Shown in pieces: positions 20,298 through 27,658 of a DNA stretch of 33,137 nt. The notes beneath the pieces are model-generated. The model was not told the origin of the DNA. It saw nothing but the letters and a program-made list of their open reading frames with translations, and made no database searches. A program made the position numbers and the translations under genes. Where the stretch lies: IMG/VR virus record IMGVR_UViG_3300031576_001095, positions 1-33,137 of that record. The stretch is one strand, 5' to 3'. How positions within the stretch are numbered: the first letter of the stretch is position 1; each line of letters starts with the position of its first letter. The stretch is from a virus.

Positions 20298-20890
20298 CGC
20301 TTCACCCTCGCCCGCCCCTTGGGAATCAGCCCCCGGCGGACTTTGCGTGCTTTCACCGCCTTGGCGACTTTAGGAGGCAGCCCGGCCATCGCATTCGCGA
20401 CGACGTCTGCCACCCGAACGATAGTCCCGTCAGCATACTCGATCTCGCCTGCATCATCCCCGTGCTCTTCTTCGCCCCTCCGCAACCCGCAATCCCGGCA
20501 GACGTCATCCTTGAAACGGTGAACGTGCGCCGGCAGCCCGCCATCTACTGGCTCCGTCACGTTCAACCGCACATCCCCCGAGATCGCGGTGACTCGCCCC
20601 GCCTGCGTCTCCAGCGGATCCTGGAAGAGCGGGTGCTGCGGAAAGGCGGCGGCCTCACCGTCCGGTGCCGCCGGCACCAGTGGGAGCGCCGCCTGCTGGG
20701 CGGCGATCGTGACCAGCAGCACGCGGCCGCGGAGCATCGTGAGGCGAAGAAGCGCTGCGAGTTCCGTGCCAGCCACATCCAACCGCAGACGGCCTCCGCC
20801 GTTCGATTCTCCGTCAATCGCGATCGCTCCGGCGCTCGGTGGGAGCGAAGCGAGGAAACACACGTCAGCTTCAGCGGGATCAGTCCTCAT
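20294..20890 (-). CDS. Hypothetical early protein with C-terminal zinc knuckle, ~198 aa
   Basis: I prefer the ATG at 20890 (MRTDPAEADVCFL) because AGGAG lies four bases upstream; the ATG at 20902 is an alternative. The first half has RLRLDVAGTELAALLRLTML and RGRVLLVTIAAQQ, a pattern I have seen in phage early proteins of unknown function. The middle has HVHRFKDDVCRDCGLRR, a likely zinc site (HxH...CxxC). The C-terminus is very basic (KVAKAVKARKVRRGLIPKGR). A DNA-replication or recombination role is plausible but unproven. Confidence 0.58.
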   Translation of the reverse strand: MRTDPAEADVCFLASLPPSAGAIAIDGESNGGGRLRLDVAGTELAALLRLTMLRGRVLLVTIAAQQAALPLVPAAPDGEAAAFPQHPLFQDPLETQAGRVTAISGDVRLNVTEPVDGGLPAHVHRFKDDVCRDCGLRRGEEEHGDDAGEIEYADGTIVRVADVVANAMAGLPPKVAKAVKARKVRRGLIPKGRARVKR

Positions 20891-20905
20891 ATGACTCCTC
20901 ATGGG

Positions 20906-21190
20906 TCACGCCGGAGGCGCACCCGGTTCTCGAAGGAATGTCCTTGCCGTTTGTAACACGCGCTGTTCGACCGCCGCAAAGTCGTGCGCCACTTGTGAGA
21001 ATCGCTCTGGCGTGAGCAGGATAATGCCTTCGGGTCCGGCCCCCACCAGATGCACATGGACGACCACCACGGGATCAAAGGCCGGATGACCGTTGCCACT
21101 CGGGCGCTGCTGCCAGACGCGTTCGATCACCACGCGGCAGGTGTTGCCGATGAATTCACGGACGCTGGGTGGTGGCACGACTTCACGCAT
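20906..21190 (-). CDS. Hypothetical early protein, 94 aa
   Basis: Starts at the ATG 21190 (MREVVPPPSVREFIGNTCRV), overlapping the previous gene by 8 bases. Strand-rich: VVIERVWQQRPSGNG, FDPVVVVHVHLVGAGPEGII, then helices (ERFSQVAHDFAAVEQRVLQT). The shape suggests a small alpha/beta protein. I do not recognise it. It belongs to the coupled early operon. Confidence 0.52.
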   Translation of the reverse strand: MREVVPPPSVREFIGNTCRVVIERVWQQRPSGNGHPAFDPVVVVHVHLVGAGPEGIILLTPERFSQVAHDFAAVEQRVLQTARTFLREPGAPPA

Positions 21191-21410
21191 GAGCAGTCTC
21201 CTTGGTGGATTCGGGCAACGCCCGCAGATCACTCAATGCGTACGCCCTCTCGGTCGCATCGCTCTCCAGGTATACCGCAAGATGACCCTCGATTCCGATG
21301 ATCCCGATCTCTTCTTCTGCCCACGCTTTTGCCATCGTGTAACTGTCGAACGGCCCGAATCGCGTAGACCGTATGACGACCCACCAACGTGCGGGCGGGA
21401 GGGGCGTCAT
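21183..21410 (-). CDS. Hypothetical early protein, 75 aa
   Basis: ATG overlaps the previous stop (ATGA). It reads MTPLPPARWWVVIRSTRFGP, then FDSYTMAKAWAEEEIGIIGI and HLAVYLESDATERAYAL. The pattern W-x-V-x-x-S...FGPF-x-S-xxxA-x-xWA resembles other small phage proteins with a beta-alpha layout. A similar W-x-x-x-x-F-T-x-R-x-x-A layout occurs in the 61-residue protein at 23689-23874, so the two may be distant paralogues. Function unknown. Confidence 0.52.
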   Translation of the reverse strand: MTPLPPARWWVVIRSTRFGPFDSYTMAKAWAEEEIGIIGIEGHLAVYLESDATERAYALSDLRALPESTKETAHA

Positions 21411-21913
21411 GACCTGAGGCTCTCGGATGTCGGGTACCCACGGAGCAACCGCCACAGATCGGCGTATGGACCTCGGCCACAGATCGCGGCCATCACCGGC
21501 TGGTACAACTCGCGCCCGTGGATGCCTGGGTGCGTCCCTCGGATCTTCTCCGCGATGATCTCGACGGCCATATCGATCGCCACCGCCTCTATCGGGACGG
21601 CCTCCATGTGCGTCCCAAGTTGGGCGGCCAGCATCCGGACCTCGGGCAGACTCGGGATGGGCGGCGCCGGCAAGCTGGGTACTGGCGCGGGTGGCGTCGC
21701 CCGCACATACTCCTGCGCCCGCTGGTAGAGCAGCCCCAGAGACGGGCGCACCACCGATTCCCGGCAGACCGACACCGCCGCCTTGAGCCCGGCCTCATCC
21801 GGGATCGGCACCAGGAGTCCGTACCACGACGCCGCCTCCCGCACGGTGAGGGGCTTCCCGGGGTAGGCGTCGGCGATCAGGTGGGCGGCCTTCTCGAATC
21901 CGGCCTTGGTCAC
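21407..21913 (-). CDS. Probable helicase-loader/inhibitor-type replication protein
   Basis: 168 residues. The GTG at 21913 overlaps the replication-initiator stop (GTGA). The N-terminus, FEKAAHLIADAYPGKPLTVR, EAASWYGLLVPIPDEAGLKA and AVSVCRESVVRPSLGLLYQRA, follows the pattern of the G39P-like loader and inhibitor of replicative helicase (iaxxYPxxpLtxxxvxxWyxxL...xxPtxxei). A Pro-rich linker follows and a helical C-terminus ends in CGRGPYADLWRLLRGYP. The gene directly follows the replication initiator, as expected for a helicase loader. The assignment is by pattern and position only. Confidence 0.55.
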   Translation of the reverse strand: MTKAGFEKAAHLIADAYPGKPLTVREAASWYGLLVPIPDEAGLKAAVSVCRESVVRPSLGLLYQRAQEYVRATPPAPVPSLPAPPIPSLPEVRMLAAQLGTHMEAVPIEAVAIDMAVEIIAEKIRGTHPGIHGRELYQPVMAAICGRGPYADLWRLLRGYPTSESLRS

Positions 21914-22656
21914 GCCCGCCCCTCCGGCAGGCCCGCCAATGCGTCCCGGACGGTCAGCTCGTCGTACTTGCCCTCCAGGACGCGGATGGGGTTCTCGTCG
22001 TTGCGGGTCAACCAGTCGAAGTCGGCCATCCACCCGCGCGGCCCACCGCCTCGCAGGAAGGGCGTGGCCATGAGGCGCTCAAGGACCTGTCGCCACCAGT
22101 CCAGGTCCGCGTACGTCTCCATCCGGGCTCGTAGGTGAACCTCGCGTTGTCCAGACACCCGAAGCACGAGTGGGCGTTTGACAATCGTGTTCCACAACCC
22201 CGCCACTGCCGGGAGCGACGATGATGTCCTTTCTTTTGATGGTTCATTGATGGTTCTACTGATGGTTAGGGTGTCAGGGCGCGTATGCACGTGACCATTT
22301 TCGTGCATGCCGTTGACCGCTTTTGGCACCGGTGCCAAGATGGCACTGGTGCCAGCGCTGACACCCTGCCCCTTGTAGGGCGGCTTGGATTTTCCCCTCT
22401 CAAGACACAACCTGTAGACATTCGGATAGTCGCCTCCGCCTTGTCGCTCGATGGTGATGAGATTCGCCTTCCGGAGGGATGCCATGAGCCGCTTGACACT
22501 GCGAAGGGAGTACCCAGTCTTCCATGCCACCAGGGCGACAGCAGGCCGGACGCCACCGCCGTCATCGTGGGCGTGGTCGGCAAGCGCGAGGAGGACGAGA
22601 CGTTGGGCGTGATCCAGGTCAAGGTCCCAGACGCGACTCATCTGCTTGACGCTCAT
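21910..22656 (-). CDS. Phage replication initiator / replisome organiser (winged helix)
   Basis: 248 residues, ATG with GGAGG seven bases upstream. The N-terminal ~70 residues are a winged helix typical of phage O-like initiators: MSRVWDLDLDHAQRLVLLAL, ADHAHDDGGGVRPAVALVAW, KTGYSLRSVKRLMASLRKAN, LITIERQ. A linker of low complexity follows. The C-terminus has WRQVLERLMATPFLRGGG and WMADFDWLTRNDENPIRVLE-GKYD, the conserved tail of replisome organisers that interacts with helicase or loader. It binds the phage origin and starts replication. No origin iterons are obvious inside the gene to me, although the low-complexity linker (22200-22330) is the usual place to look. Confidence 0.85.
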   Translation of the reverse strand: MSVKQMSRVWDLDLDHAQRLVLLALADHAHDDGGGVRPAVALVAWKTGYSLRSVKRLMASLRKANLITIERQGGGDYPNVYRLCLERGKSKPPYKGQGVSAGTSAILAPVPKAVNGMHENGHVHTRPDTLTISRTINEPSKERTSSSLPAVAGLWNTIVKRPLVLRVSGQREVHLRARMETYADLDWWRQVLERLMATPFLRGGGPRGWMADFDWLTRNDENPIRVLEGKYDELTVRDALAGLPEGRA

Positions 22657-22692
22657 CCGGGCGCCTCCGGGTCCTGGGGGTGGGGCCTGACG

Positions 22693-23139
22693 TCATACCT
22701 GTTCACAAGAGACCTCGACGCCCGGCTCCGCGCCGTAGCTCTTCCGCTTCGTGACCACAACGATCTGCGCGTCGTCGTGGAAGAGGACGCCGGTGAGACT
22801 GTCCAGCACCGCGCGCTCGAGCTTATCGAGGTCTGGTCGGCGCCACGGGACGAGCCACTGCCAGCGCTGCTTCGGGGTCCGCAGAACGTCGGGACGGCTG
22901 GTGGGCATCGGGAGGTGAAAGACCATCGTCATGCCCAACGGGCCATCCAGCATCCCCCGATGTGCCTGGCGAGCGGCATCGGCGACGAGCGTGCGCCACG
23001 AGCGCAGCTCTGGGCCCTGGTCATGCACCGCGATCGCGCGACCTGTCCCCCGTGCGATGATCGCTCGCATGGAGCCCTGCGTCTTGGGGACGCCGAACGC
23101 TCGGAAGTGGATCACGCGCGCTGCGGTGGCGACGGTCAT
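22693..23139 (-). CDS. rusA: RusA-type Holliday junction resolvase
   Basis: 148 residues; the ATG at 23139 overlaps the preceding HNH stop (ATGA). Family hallmarks: RVIHFRAFGVPKTQGSMRAI at the N-terminus, GMTMVFHLPMPTSRPDVL, then RRPDLDKLERAVLDSLTGVL and FHDDAQIVVVTKRKSYG, in which the conserved acidic residues D103, D105, D113 and the DD at 122-123 coordinate metal. RusA resolves branched intermediates made during phage recombination and replication. It cooperates with the annealing protein encoded upstream in the same operon. Confidence 0.93.
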   Translation of the reverse strand: MTVATAARVIHFRAFGVPKTQGSMRAIIARGTGRAIAVHDQGPELRSWRTLVADAARQAHRGMLDGPLGMTMVFHLPMPTSRPDVLRTPKQRWQWLVPWRRPDLDKLERAVLDSLTGVLFHDDAQIVVVTKRKSYGAEPGVEVSCEQV

Positions 23140-23510
23140 GCCATGCTCCGCTCGAGCGACTGCAGGCGCGCAGCACGATCGGGCCATAGGCGCGCGAACC
23201 AGGCGTGGAATCGTTGCTCGTGGAGATGCGCGCGCCGGTGACAGCTCCGGCCGAGTTGCAGCCCATTGTCCACCTCGTATTTGAGCGCCGGGTGCGCTCC
23301 CCGAGAATACACATGGGCCGCCTCGAGCGCATGGTCAAAGTCCGGTCCGCCGCCACACAGTTGACACCGGTCGCCATCCCGCGCACGAACCATTCGTCCC
23401 CACCTGTGCATACGTGGATCAGCACGGCGATGGATCGCGCCGTACCTCCTGAACCCTTGGGCGCTCTGGCGAATCGGATGCCGACGGGACATCGGTGTGG
23501 CATGGATCAC
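23136..23510 (-). CDS. HNH endonuclease, early region
   Basis: 124 residues; the GTG at 23510 overlaps the previous stop (GTGA). The core is CQLCGGGPDFDHALEAAHVY, then KYEVDNGLQLGRSCHRRAHL, with zinc Cys (CxxC), A-H-V, and N...C-H-x-x-xH as in McrA/NinG-like HNH enzymes. It differs from the three HNH_3-like copies in this window. Placed between early genes and RusA, it may take part in recombination, restriction-like defence or packaging, or be a homing enzyme that became coupled to the operon. Confidence 0.8.
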   Translation of the reverse strand: MIHATPMSRRHPIRQSAQGFRRYGAIHRRADPRMHRWGRMVRARDGDRCQLCGGGPDFDHALEAAHVYSRGAHPALKYEVDNGLQLGRSCHRRAHLHEQRFHAWFARLWPDRAARLQSLERSMA

Positions 23511-23692
23511 GGCCAGCCCTCGGGGAAGCAGTAACGACACAACCGATCCCCGTACTGGGAGGGAACCCAATCGTCCAACGGCTCGCGAAACTTCCTCGGC
23601 ACTTGATCGACGTTGCAACCCTCACGTGTCGGCTGCTTGTGAATAACGCCAGTGCGCCGATTGCGGATATAGGGCTTCCGTGTCCGTTTCAC
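23507..23692 (-). CDS. Small Cys-containing early protein, 61 aa
   Basis: The GTG at 23692 overlaps the preceding stop (GTGA). It is basic at first (KRTRKPYIRNRRTGVIHKQP), has EGCNVDQVP, and ends GDRLCRYCFPEGWP with a CxxC. Probably a zinc-stabilised mini-domain. Similar CxxCFP endings occur on small phage proteins of unknown function. No role can be assigned. Confidence 0.55.
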   Translation of the reverse strand: MKRTRKPYIRNRRTGVIHKQPTREGCNVDQVPRKFREPLDDWVPSQYGDRLCRYCFPEGWP

Positions 23693-23874
23693 CGCAACCC
23701 CTCCCGCACCGTCGCCACCGCGACGTCCGCTTCGTCCCTCGTCGTGAACCTCTCTGGACAAATGAACATCCGGCCGCCCACGGTGAGCCAGAGGCCGTAG
23801 GAGCACGTCCCCTCCTCGGTGAACGGCTGGAGCAGCCAGACGGTCGCGCGGGCGGGCTTCGCAATGGTGGTCAT
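23689..23874 (-). CDS. Hypothetical early protein, 61 aa
   Basis: ATG overlaps the ATPase stop (ATGA). The sequence ATVWLLQPFTEEGTCSYGLW, LTVGGRMFICPERFTTRDEA, then a helix (DVAVATVREGLR) suggests a beta-beta-alpha mini-domain. No known motif; function unknown. Confidence 0.55.
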   Translation of the reverse strand: MTTIAKPARATVWLLQPFTEEGTCSYGLWLTVGGRMFICPERFTTRDEADVAVATVREGLR

Positions 23875-25643
23875 GCGGGCACCCGTTCGATGAGGATGTT
23901 GCTGATGCGGACTTCCCCACGTCCTTCGACGAGCTCCAGCGTCCGGAGACGACTCATCGAGTTCCGGAATGCGCCGCCTTCAGGCTCGTAGGCTTCACCT
24001 TTGCTACTCTGCGTCTGACTCGCCACGTCTTGCACTGACAGGCTCTGCGGGTACGCATCCGCCAGCACGCGGAGAATCTCTCGTTCGGCGTGACCGAGAC
24101 GGCGCATCCAGTAGTCGAGCAACGCGGAGCCAGGCTCAGGGAGCGGTTCCCAGTTTCCGAGGGCCGCTTCTCCTTGAGGCGTGAGGCGTATCTGTCCAGA
24201 GCCTGCGATGTATTGCAGGGTGCGTAGCGCACTCATGGGGTTGCGGAAGGCCCCGCCGCCCACGGCGTACCCGGTGAGGAGTGCCAGTTGTGTGACGGTG
24301 CGGCCTTCGGGGTACTGCGCCAGCACCGTGAGGATCTTGCGCTGGGCGAGGCCAAGTTTCACGTCGCCAGTCGGGTGCGCAGGTCGAGATGCGAGCACCG
24401 GGTGCGGGGCGGGCACCGCAGCGTGGATGGGACTCCTCGCCGGAGGAGACGCGGGTGCGACCGCCCCATTCGCCCGGACCTTGGCCAGCGTTACCTGCAA
24501 CTCACGGACCATCCCGCCGACGGTGGTCGTGATGCCTTCCAGGTGACCAACGCCTTTGACCCACACCCCGACAGCCCGTTCGAATCGCTGGAGGTGGCCA
24601 TCCTTGAGCACGGGGACCTCCACGCGTCGTTCCCTCAGCGTCGGCAGTGTCACGGCTGCGGGCTTGCGCGCGAGCTCAGCACGGAGGCGTACAACTTCCT
24701 GCTGCAATGCCTTCGGATCGGTCTGTTTCGCGCGCTCAATGGTCGCGGCCATGCGCTCCTTGAGAATCTCTAGGTCTACTGGCGCCAAGACCTTCGGTTC
24801 TTTTGGCTTCTCGCCAAACTTGGGCGTGGCCGAAGAGTTGAACGTCTGGCGCTCTCGGACATGCACCTGCTGGAACACGTCCATCGGCGGACACCAAAAC
24901 CACGCCGTGCCATTGGGGAGTTTTGCCCACGTATCCAGCAAAGTCTCCTTGCGCTCTTGCTGCGCGCGCGGCAGATGTTGAAACCAACTCTTGAGCGCAT
25001 CCTGATCCCGCGGACTCATTGTGCGGAGCGCCACGAGCATCTCTGTTTCATCTAGCACATTCTTGTTCAAATTGCTGGAGCGTTGTGTGATCAGGAGCGG
25101 AAAGATGCCAGGAGTCCGACCGCGCTTGGTGATGTCTTCCATCACGCCCAGACAGCGAAGCTCATCATCCCCTGGGCGTTGATTGGCGAAGATGTCCGCT
25201 TCATCGACCACCAGGAACACCAGTTGGCCTGCATTGCGCTGGTAGAGCCGGGCACCAAAGTCCGCCACGAATCTGACGGCCTCCTTACGTGCCCAACGGT
25301 CCCGGCCGTGCGCAGGTACCAGAATGAAGCTTTGCCGGTGTTCGATGAAGAAGTCGGCGACCAGTGCCCCTCCTGTCGGCTGAAGGGGCACGTCAGCATG
25401 TGTGCCGCCCATGACGATAATGGGGTACCCTTCGCGTTTGCCATCTGCCGAGGCTTTCAAACCCCACCACACGTCCATCGGGTCGATGACGATCACGGGC
25501 ATCATCTTGTGGTCAAGGATCTCCTCGACCAACACGGAAGCCGTGTACGTTTTGCCGGCACCGCGCACGGCGAGGATGCTCCAAACGTGCAGTAGTGCCT
25601 CACGGGGGAGGCTGAAATCTTTGGAGAGGTGCAACTGCTTCAC
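23871..25643 (-). CDS. HerA/FtsK-like ATPase with two C-terminal winged-helix units
   Basis: 590 residues. The GTG at 25643 overlaps the previous stop (GTGA) and is preferred over a longer frame that overlaps the upstream gene. Walker A is LAVRGAGKTYTASVLVEEI, Walker B QLVFLVVDEADIFANQ, and a sensor-like FPLLITQRSSNLNKNVLDE follows, with residues EVEMLVALR-like. This is the DUF87/HerA type, associated with DNA translocation. After a coiled linker (DLEILKERMAATIERAKQTD) and a Pro/Ala-rich region are two homologous winged-helix units, each with GGAFRNxMSxLRTL. It may pump or remodel DNA during phage replication or recombination. No NurA-like nuclease partner is seen. Confidence 0.82.
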   Translation of the reverse strand: MKQLHLSKDFSLPREALLHVWSILAVRGAGKTYTASVLVEEILDHKMMPVIVIDPMDVWWGLKASADGKREGYPIIVMGGTHADVPLQPTGGALVADFFIEHRQSFILVPAHGRDRWARKEAVRFVADFGARLYQRNAGQLVFLVVDEADIFANQRPGDDELRCLGVMEDITKRGRTPGIFPLLITQRSSNLNKNVLDETEMLVALRTMSPRDQDALKSWFQHLPRAQQERKETLLDTWAKLPNGTAWFWCPPMDVFQQVHVRERQTFNSSATPKFGEKPKEPKVLAPVDLEILKERMAATIERAKQTDPKALQQEVVRLRAELARKPAAVTLPTLRERRVEVPVLKDGHLQRFERAVGVWVKGVGHLEGITTTVGGMVRELQVTLAKVRANGAVAPASPPARSPIHAAVPAPHPVLASRPAHPTGDVKLGLAQRKILTVLAQYPEGRTVTQLALLTGYAVGGGAFRNPMSALRTLQYIAGSGQIRLTPQGEAALGNWEPLPEPGSALLDYWMRRLGHAEREILRVLADAYPQSLSVQDVASQTQSSKGEAYEPEGGAFRNSMSRLRTLELVEGRGEVRISNILIERVPA

Positions 25644-25987
25644 AGCAACGCCTCTTGGTACCCGACCGGCGGCCGCGCCACCGTTGGCAACGTGCGCTGG
25701 CACTGCGGGCACTGGAACCATTGGTACGTACGGTGGGCACTGAGTTCGCTGCCTGCCCACCCGCAGGCACAGGAGAACCGCGCATACCCAGGGTCCGGCG
25801 GGCCGTCGTAGCGATAGCGGCTGCGCTCCCCCTGGCCCTCTTGGGAGATGCGGTGGCGGGCCTCACGCAGCTCGAAGATTCTCCCGCCATATCGGTGACC
25901 ACCGACAATGGCAAGGTCGGCATGCGAGACCCACAGCCCTTGGTGGCGTTGGAGGAGCGAGAGAATCTGCCGGGTGGTGGGTTTCAT
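25640..25987 (-). CDS. Winged-helix plus zinc-ribbon protein, 115 aa
   Basis: ATG overlaps the preceding micro-gene stop (ATGA). The N-terminus, TRQILSLLQRHQGLWVSHAD with GGHRYGGRIFELREARHRIS, is a small winged helix found in phage early proteins. The C-terminus has FSCACGWAGSELS and FQCPQCQRTLPT, a zinc ribbon (CxC...CxxC). Likely a DNA-binding regulator or accessory of the ATPase encoded next. It is coupled to that gene by a GTGA overlap. Confidence 0.72.
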   Translation of the reverse strand: MKPTTRQILSLLQRHQGLWVSHADLAIVGGHRYGGRIFELREARHRISQEGQGERSRYRYDGPPDPGYARFSCACGWAGSELSAHRTYQWFQCPQCQRTLPTVARPPVGYQEALL

Positions 25988-26085
25988 CCGTCGTGAATGA
26001 GCACTTCTTGCCGCAACATGCTCGCCTCCACCGCCTGTGCCACATTCCGTACAGCTTGCCTATAATATGATTCCTTGAGTTCCAC
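25984..26085 (-). CDS. Micro-gene, 33 aa helical protein
   Basis: A GTG at 26085 with GCGGGG upstream gives MELKESYYRQAVRNVAQAVE and ASMLRQEVLIHDG. The stop overlaps the next ATG (ATGA), which supports expression. It would form an amphipathic helix. No family recognised. Confidence 0.55.
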   Translation of the reverse strand: MELKESYYRQAVRNVAQAVEASMLRQEVLIHDG

Positions 26086-26108
26086 GCCGACCCCGCGACG
26101 GTGCGTCC

Positions 26109-26201
26109 TCACGGCCGCTCCAGCAGCACCGCGAGCACCCAGAGGAGCCCGATGAGGGTGACCTTGAGGGAGATGAACGCGCGGTCAGACCAGAAGATCA
26201 T
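26109..26201 (-). CDS. Micro-gene, 30 aa single-pass membrane peptide
   Basis: ATG overlaps the previous stop (ATGA). MIFWSDRAFISLKVTLIGLL and WVLAVLLERP encode one hydrophobic segment flanked by charged residues. One of several tiny membrane frames in this part of the operon; role unknown. Confidence 0.55.
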   Translation of the reverse strand: MIFWSDRAFISLKVTLIGLLWVLAVLLERP

Positions 26202-26389
26202 ATCGGCAGCACGACTTTCGTTTTGCCCGTGCGCGTTCCGATGATGTCGATACATTCCCGGGAACAGGCATCCTGAACCCCGTCCTCGTCAGATCGCTCG
26301 TACCAACTGCCCGGTTTGAACCAGTCGCGCCCATTGTAAAAACCCGGCGATCGTTTCCCGCACCCATCACAAATGAACTCGCAGGCCAT
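26198..26389 (-). CDS. Small zinc-finger-like protein, 63 aa
   Basis: The ATG at 26389 overlaps the stop of the preceding gene (TAATG). MACEFICDGCGKRSPGFYNG has a CxxC, and DGVQDACSRECIDIIGTRTG a CxxxC, giving a four-Cys zinc site across a FKPGSWYERSDED loop. Proteins with this C2...CSxxC layout are common in phages and may bind DNA or protein. Function unknown. Confidence 0.68.
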   Translation of the reverse strand: MACEFICDGCGKRSPGFYNGRDWFKPGSWYERSDEDGVQDACSRECIDIIGTRTGKTKVVLPI

Positions 26390-26484
26390 TACACATCCTC
26401 CTCCGAGTTGAACCGCGCCGCGATCGCGCCGAACAGATACCCCACCAAGAGCATGGCGACGATGATGGCCACGGCGATCCACAC
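26389..26484 (-). CDS. Micro-gene, 31 aa single-pass membrane protein
   Basis: A GTG at 26484 has an excellent ribosome site (GGAGG, seven-base gap). It reads MWIAVAIIVAMLLVGYLFGA and IAARFNSEEDV: one transmembrane helix with a short polar C-tail. The stop overlaps the next ATG. Could be a small inner-membrane or lysis-modulating peptide, but nothing proves it. Confidence 0.6.
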   Translation of the reverse strand: MWIAVAIIVAMLLVGYLFGAIAARFNSEEDV

Positions 26485-26485
26485 C

Positions 26486-26722
26486 TTACGCCCTCCGGGT
26501 GAGGCCGGTTGGCGCAAGCTCGTCCGCTCCGAGGTGCCGCATCTCGCGGTCCGCTGCGAGCCGTGCTTGGCGCAATCGCTTACTGGTCTCTCGAAGTCCA
26601 CGGCGGGCGGCGTGATGCCGGAGCGCCTCCAGCAGTCCCAGGAACTCGCTCGCCTCGGCCGGGACACGCACGCGGTCGCCGTCATGGAGGAACTCGTGCA
26701 GGGCGGCGCGGGCGTCGTCCAT
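26486..26722 (-). CDS. Small helical protein, 78 aa
   Basis: The ATG at 26722 overlaps the lipoprotein stop (TGATG). The sequence MDDARAALHEFLHDGDRVRV continues with long basic helices (EFLGLLEALRHHAARRGLRE, SKRLRQARLAADREMRHLGA), a likely coiled coil. No known domain. It ends two bases before the GTG of the next membrane micro-gene. Confidence 0.58.
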   Translation of the reverse strand: MDDARAALHEFLHDGDRVRVPAEASEFLGLLEALRHHAARRGLRETSKRLRQARLAADREMRHLGADELAPTGLTRRA

Positions 26723-26865
26723 CAGCGGCTCGCACAGGCGTGGTCCGCCGGCAAGTCCTTGGGACACTGGCGCGGACCGGAAACGGGGAGTCCAGGCGAG
26801 GGCACCTGGACGATCTGACAACCCGCCAGCAGGACCGTGAGCGCCACCAGAAGCAGCAGGCGCAT
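26722..26865 (-). CDS. Small lipoprotein, 47 aa
   Basis: MRLLLLVALTVLLAGCQIVQ is a complete lipoprotein signal peptide with lipobox LAGC (Cys16), followed by a short Pro-containing mature part and two further Cys (GPRQCPKDLPADHACASR). The start is set by the signal peptide; a longer frame exists but is unlikely. Mature length is only ~32 residues. Outer-membrane spanin subunits (Rz1-like) are small lipoproteins of this size, but a partner inner-membrane spanin is not clearly present, so that role is only possible. Confidence 0.68.
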   Translation of the reverse strand: MRLLLLVALTVLLAGCQIVQVPSPGLPVSGPRQCPKDLPADHACASR

Positions 26866-26873
26866 CACCCGGG

Positions 26874-26939
26874 TCAGCCCCTTGCGGCACGGACTGCGGA
26901 TCGTTTGATTGGGCGCAAACCACAAATCGGGCAGAGCAT
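26874..26939 (-). CDS. Possible micro-gene, 21 aa with CxxC
   Basis: The ATG overlaps the stop of the annealing-protein gene (TGATG). MLCPICGLRPIKRSAVRAAR-G has a CPIC knuckle and a basic tail. Too short to be sure; included for the coupled start. Confidence 0.35.
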   Translation of the reverse strand: MLCPICGLRPIKRSAVRAARG

Positions 26940-27658
26940 CAGGGTTGTCTCGTTGTGCCTTCGATTTCTTCAATGAGTTCAAGCAGTTGAGGATCTCGCA
27001 GATCCGGAATCTGGCGGACGGCTTCGCCGAATCGCTTCCGGGCCGTGAGCAGCATCTGGCCCTCGGTGATCCCGCGGGCTGTCATCAACTGCTCAAGACG
27101 CTTCAGCGCGGTGGCAGCAGCGGTCGGGGTCTGGGGATCGTCGTGAATCTCCCCGGTCTCGGCGTCCACATTGGCCGGTGCCGCATCAGGAATGGCGCTC
27201 GCCTCGGACTCGTCCAACCACCCCAGGCCAGCGATGGAGAGCGTCACGCGGCGCTTGCCCTTGGTCTCGGCCTTCATCATGGCGTTGGCCAGGGCTTCGC
27301 CTTTCAATCCCGCGACGTTGACCGCCCCGATGCTCTCGTCCGTGCGCCCGTCCTTCCCCGTGGCGCGCGCCGTGACGACGAAGAGATCGCCGATGTTCTC
27401 GCGACTGGTGATCTGCACACTGATCGCATGCAGGCGCCGCAACTGGTCGGTCGCGTCGCGCTTGACGTAGAGAGTCAACTTCCCGTTGAGCACGATGTAG
27501 TCGAAGGGCTTGGTCAACGGGTTGAGTCCCAGACTGTCACACACGCGGCGGTAGTACGTCACGCGCTGGGCTGGACTCAGGTCTTTGAGATCGCCTTTCA
27601 GCAATACGGCTTCCAGCAGCACCGCGTCAGCGGTGGCCGGAATGATGGTGGTGCTCAT
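26939..27658 (-). CDS. RecT/Bet-like single-strand annealing recombinase
   Basis: 239 residues; the ATG overlaps the previous stop (ATGA). The region LSPAQRVTYYRRVCDSLGLN, PLTKPFDYIVLNGKLTLYVK and RDATDQLRRLHAISVQI resembles the core of Bet/RecT proteins (GLNPLTKPFxYI...LY.xxxxTDQLRxxxxI). It continues with FVVTARATGKDGRTDESIGA and ALANAMMKAETKGKRRVTLS, the second conserved block, then LGWLDESE. The C-terminal ~90 residues are a linker and helices. It would anneal single-stranded DNA during phage recombination. No obvious exonuclease partner is encoded beside it; RusA is in the same operon. Confidence 0.75.
   Translation of the reverse strand: MSTTIIPATADAVLLEAVLLKGDLKDLSPAQRVTYYRRVCDSLGLNPLTKPFDYIVLNGKLTLYVKRDATDQLRRLHAISVQITSRENIGDLFVVTARATGKDGRTDESIGAVNVAGLKGEALANAMMKAETKGKRRVTLSIAGLGWLDESEASAIPDAAPANVDAETGEIHDDPQTPTAAATALKRLEQLMTARGITEGQMLLTARKRFGEAVRQIPDLRDPQLLELIEEIEGTTRQP

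Noticed and set aside
20099-23241. Plus-strand frames at 20099-20956 and 22285-23241
   Set aside because: Antisense to coupled early genes whose overlapping starts and stops are strong evidence for the minus strand.
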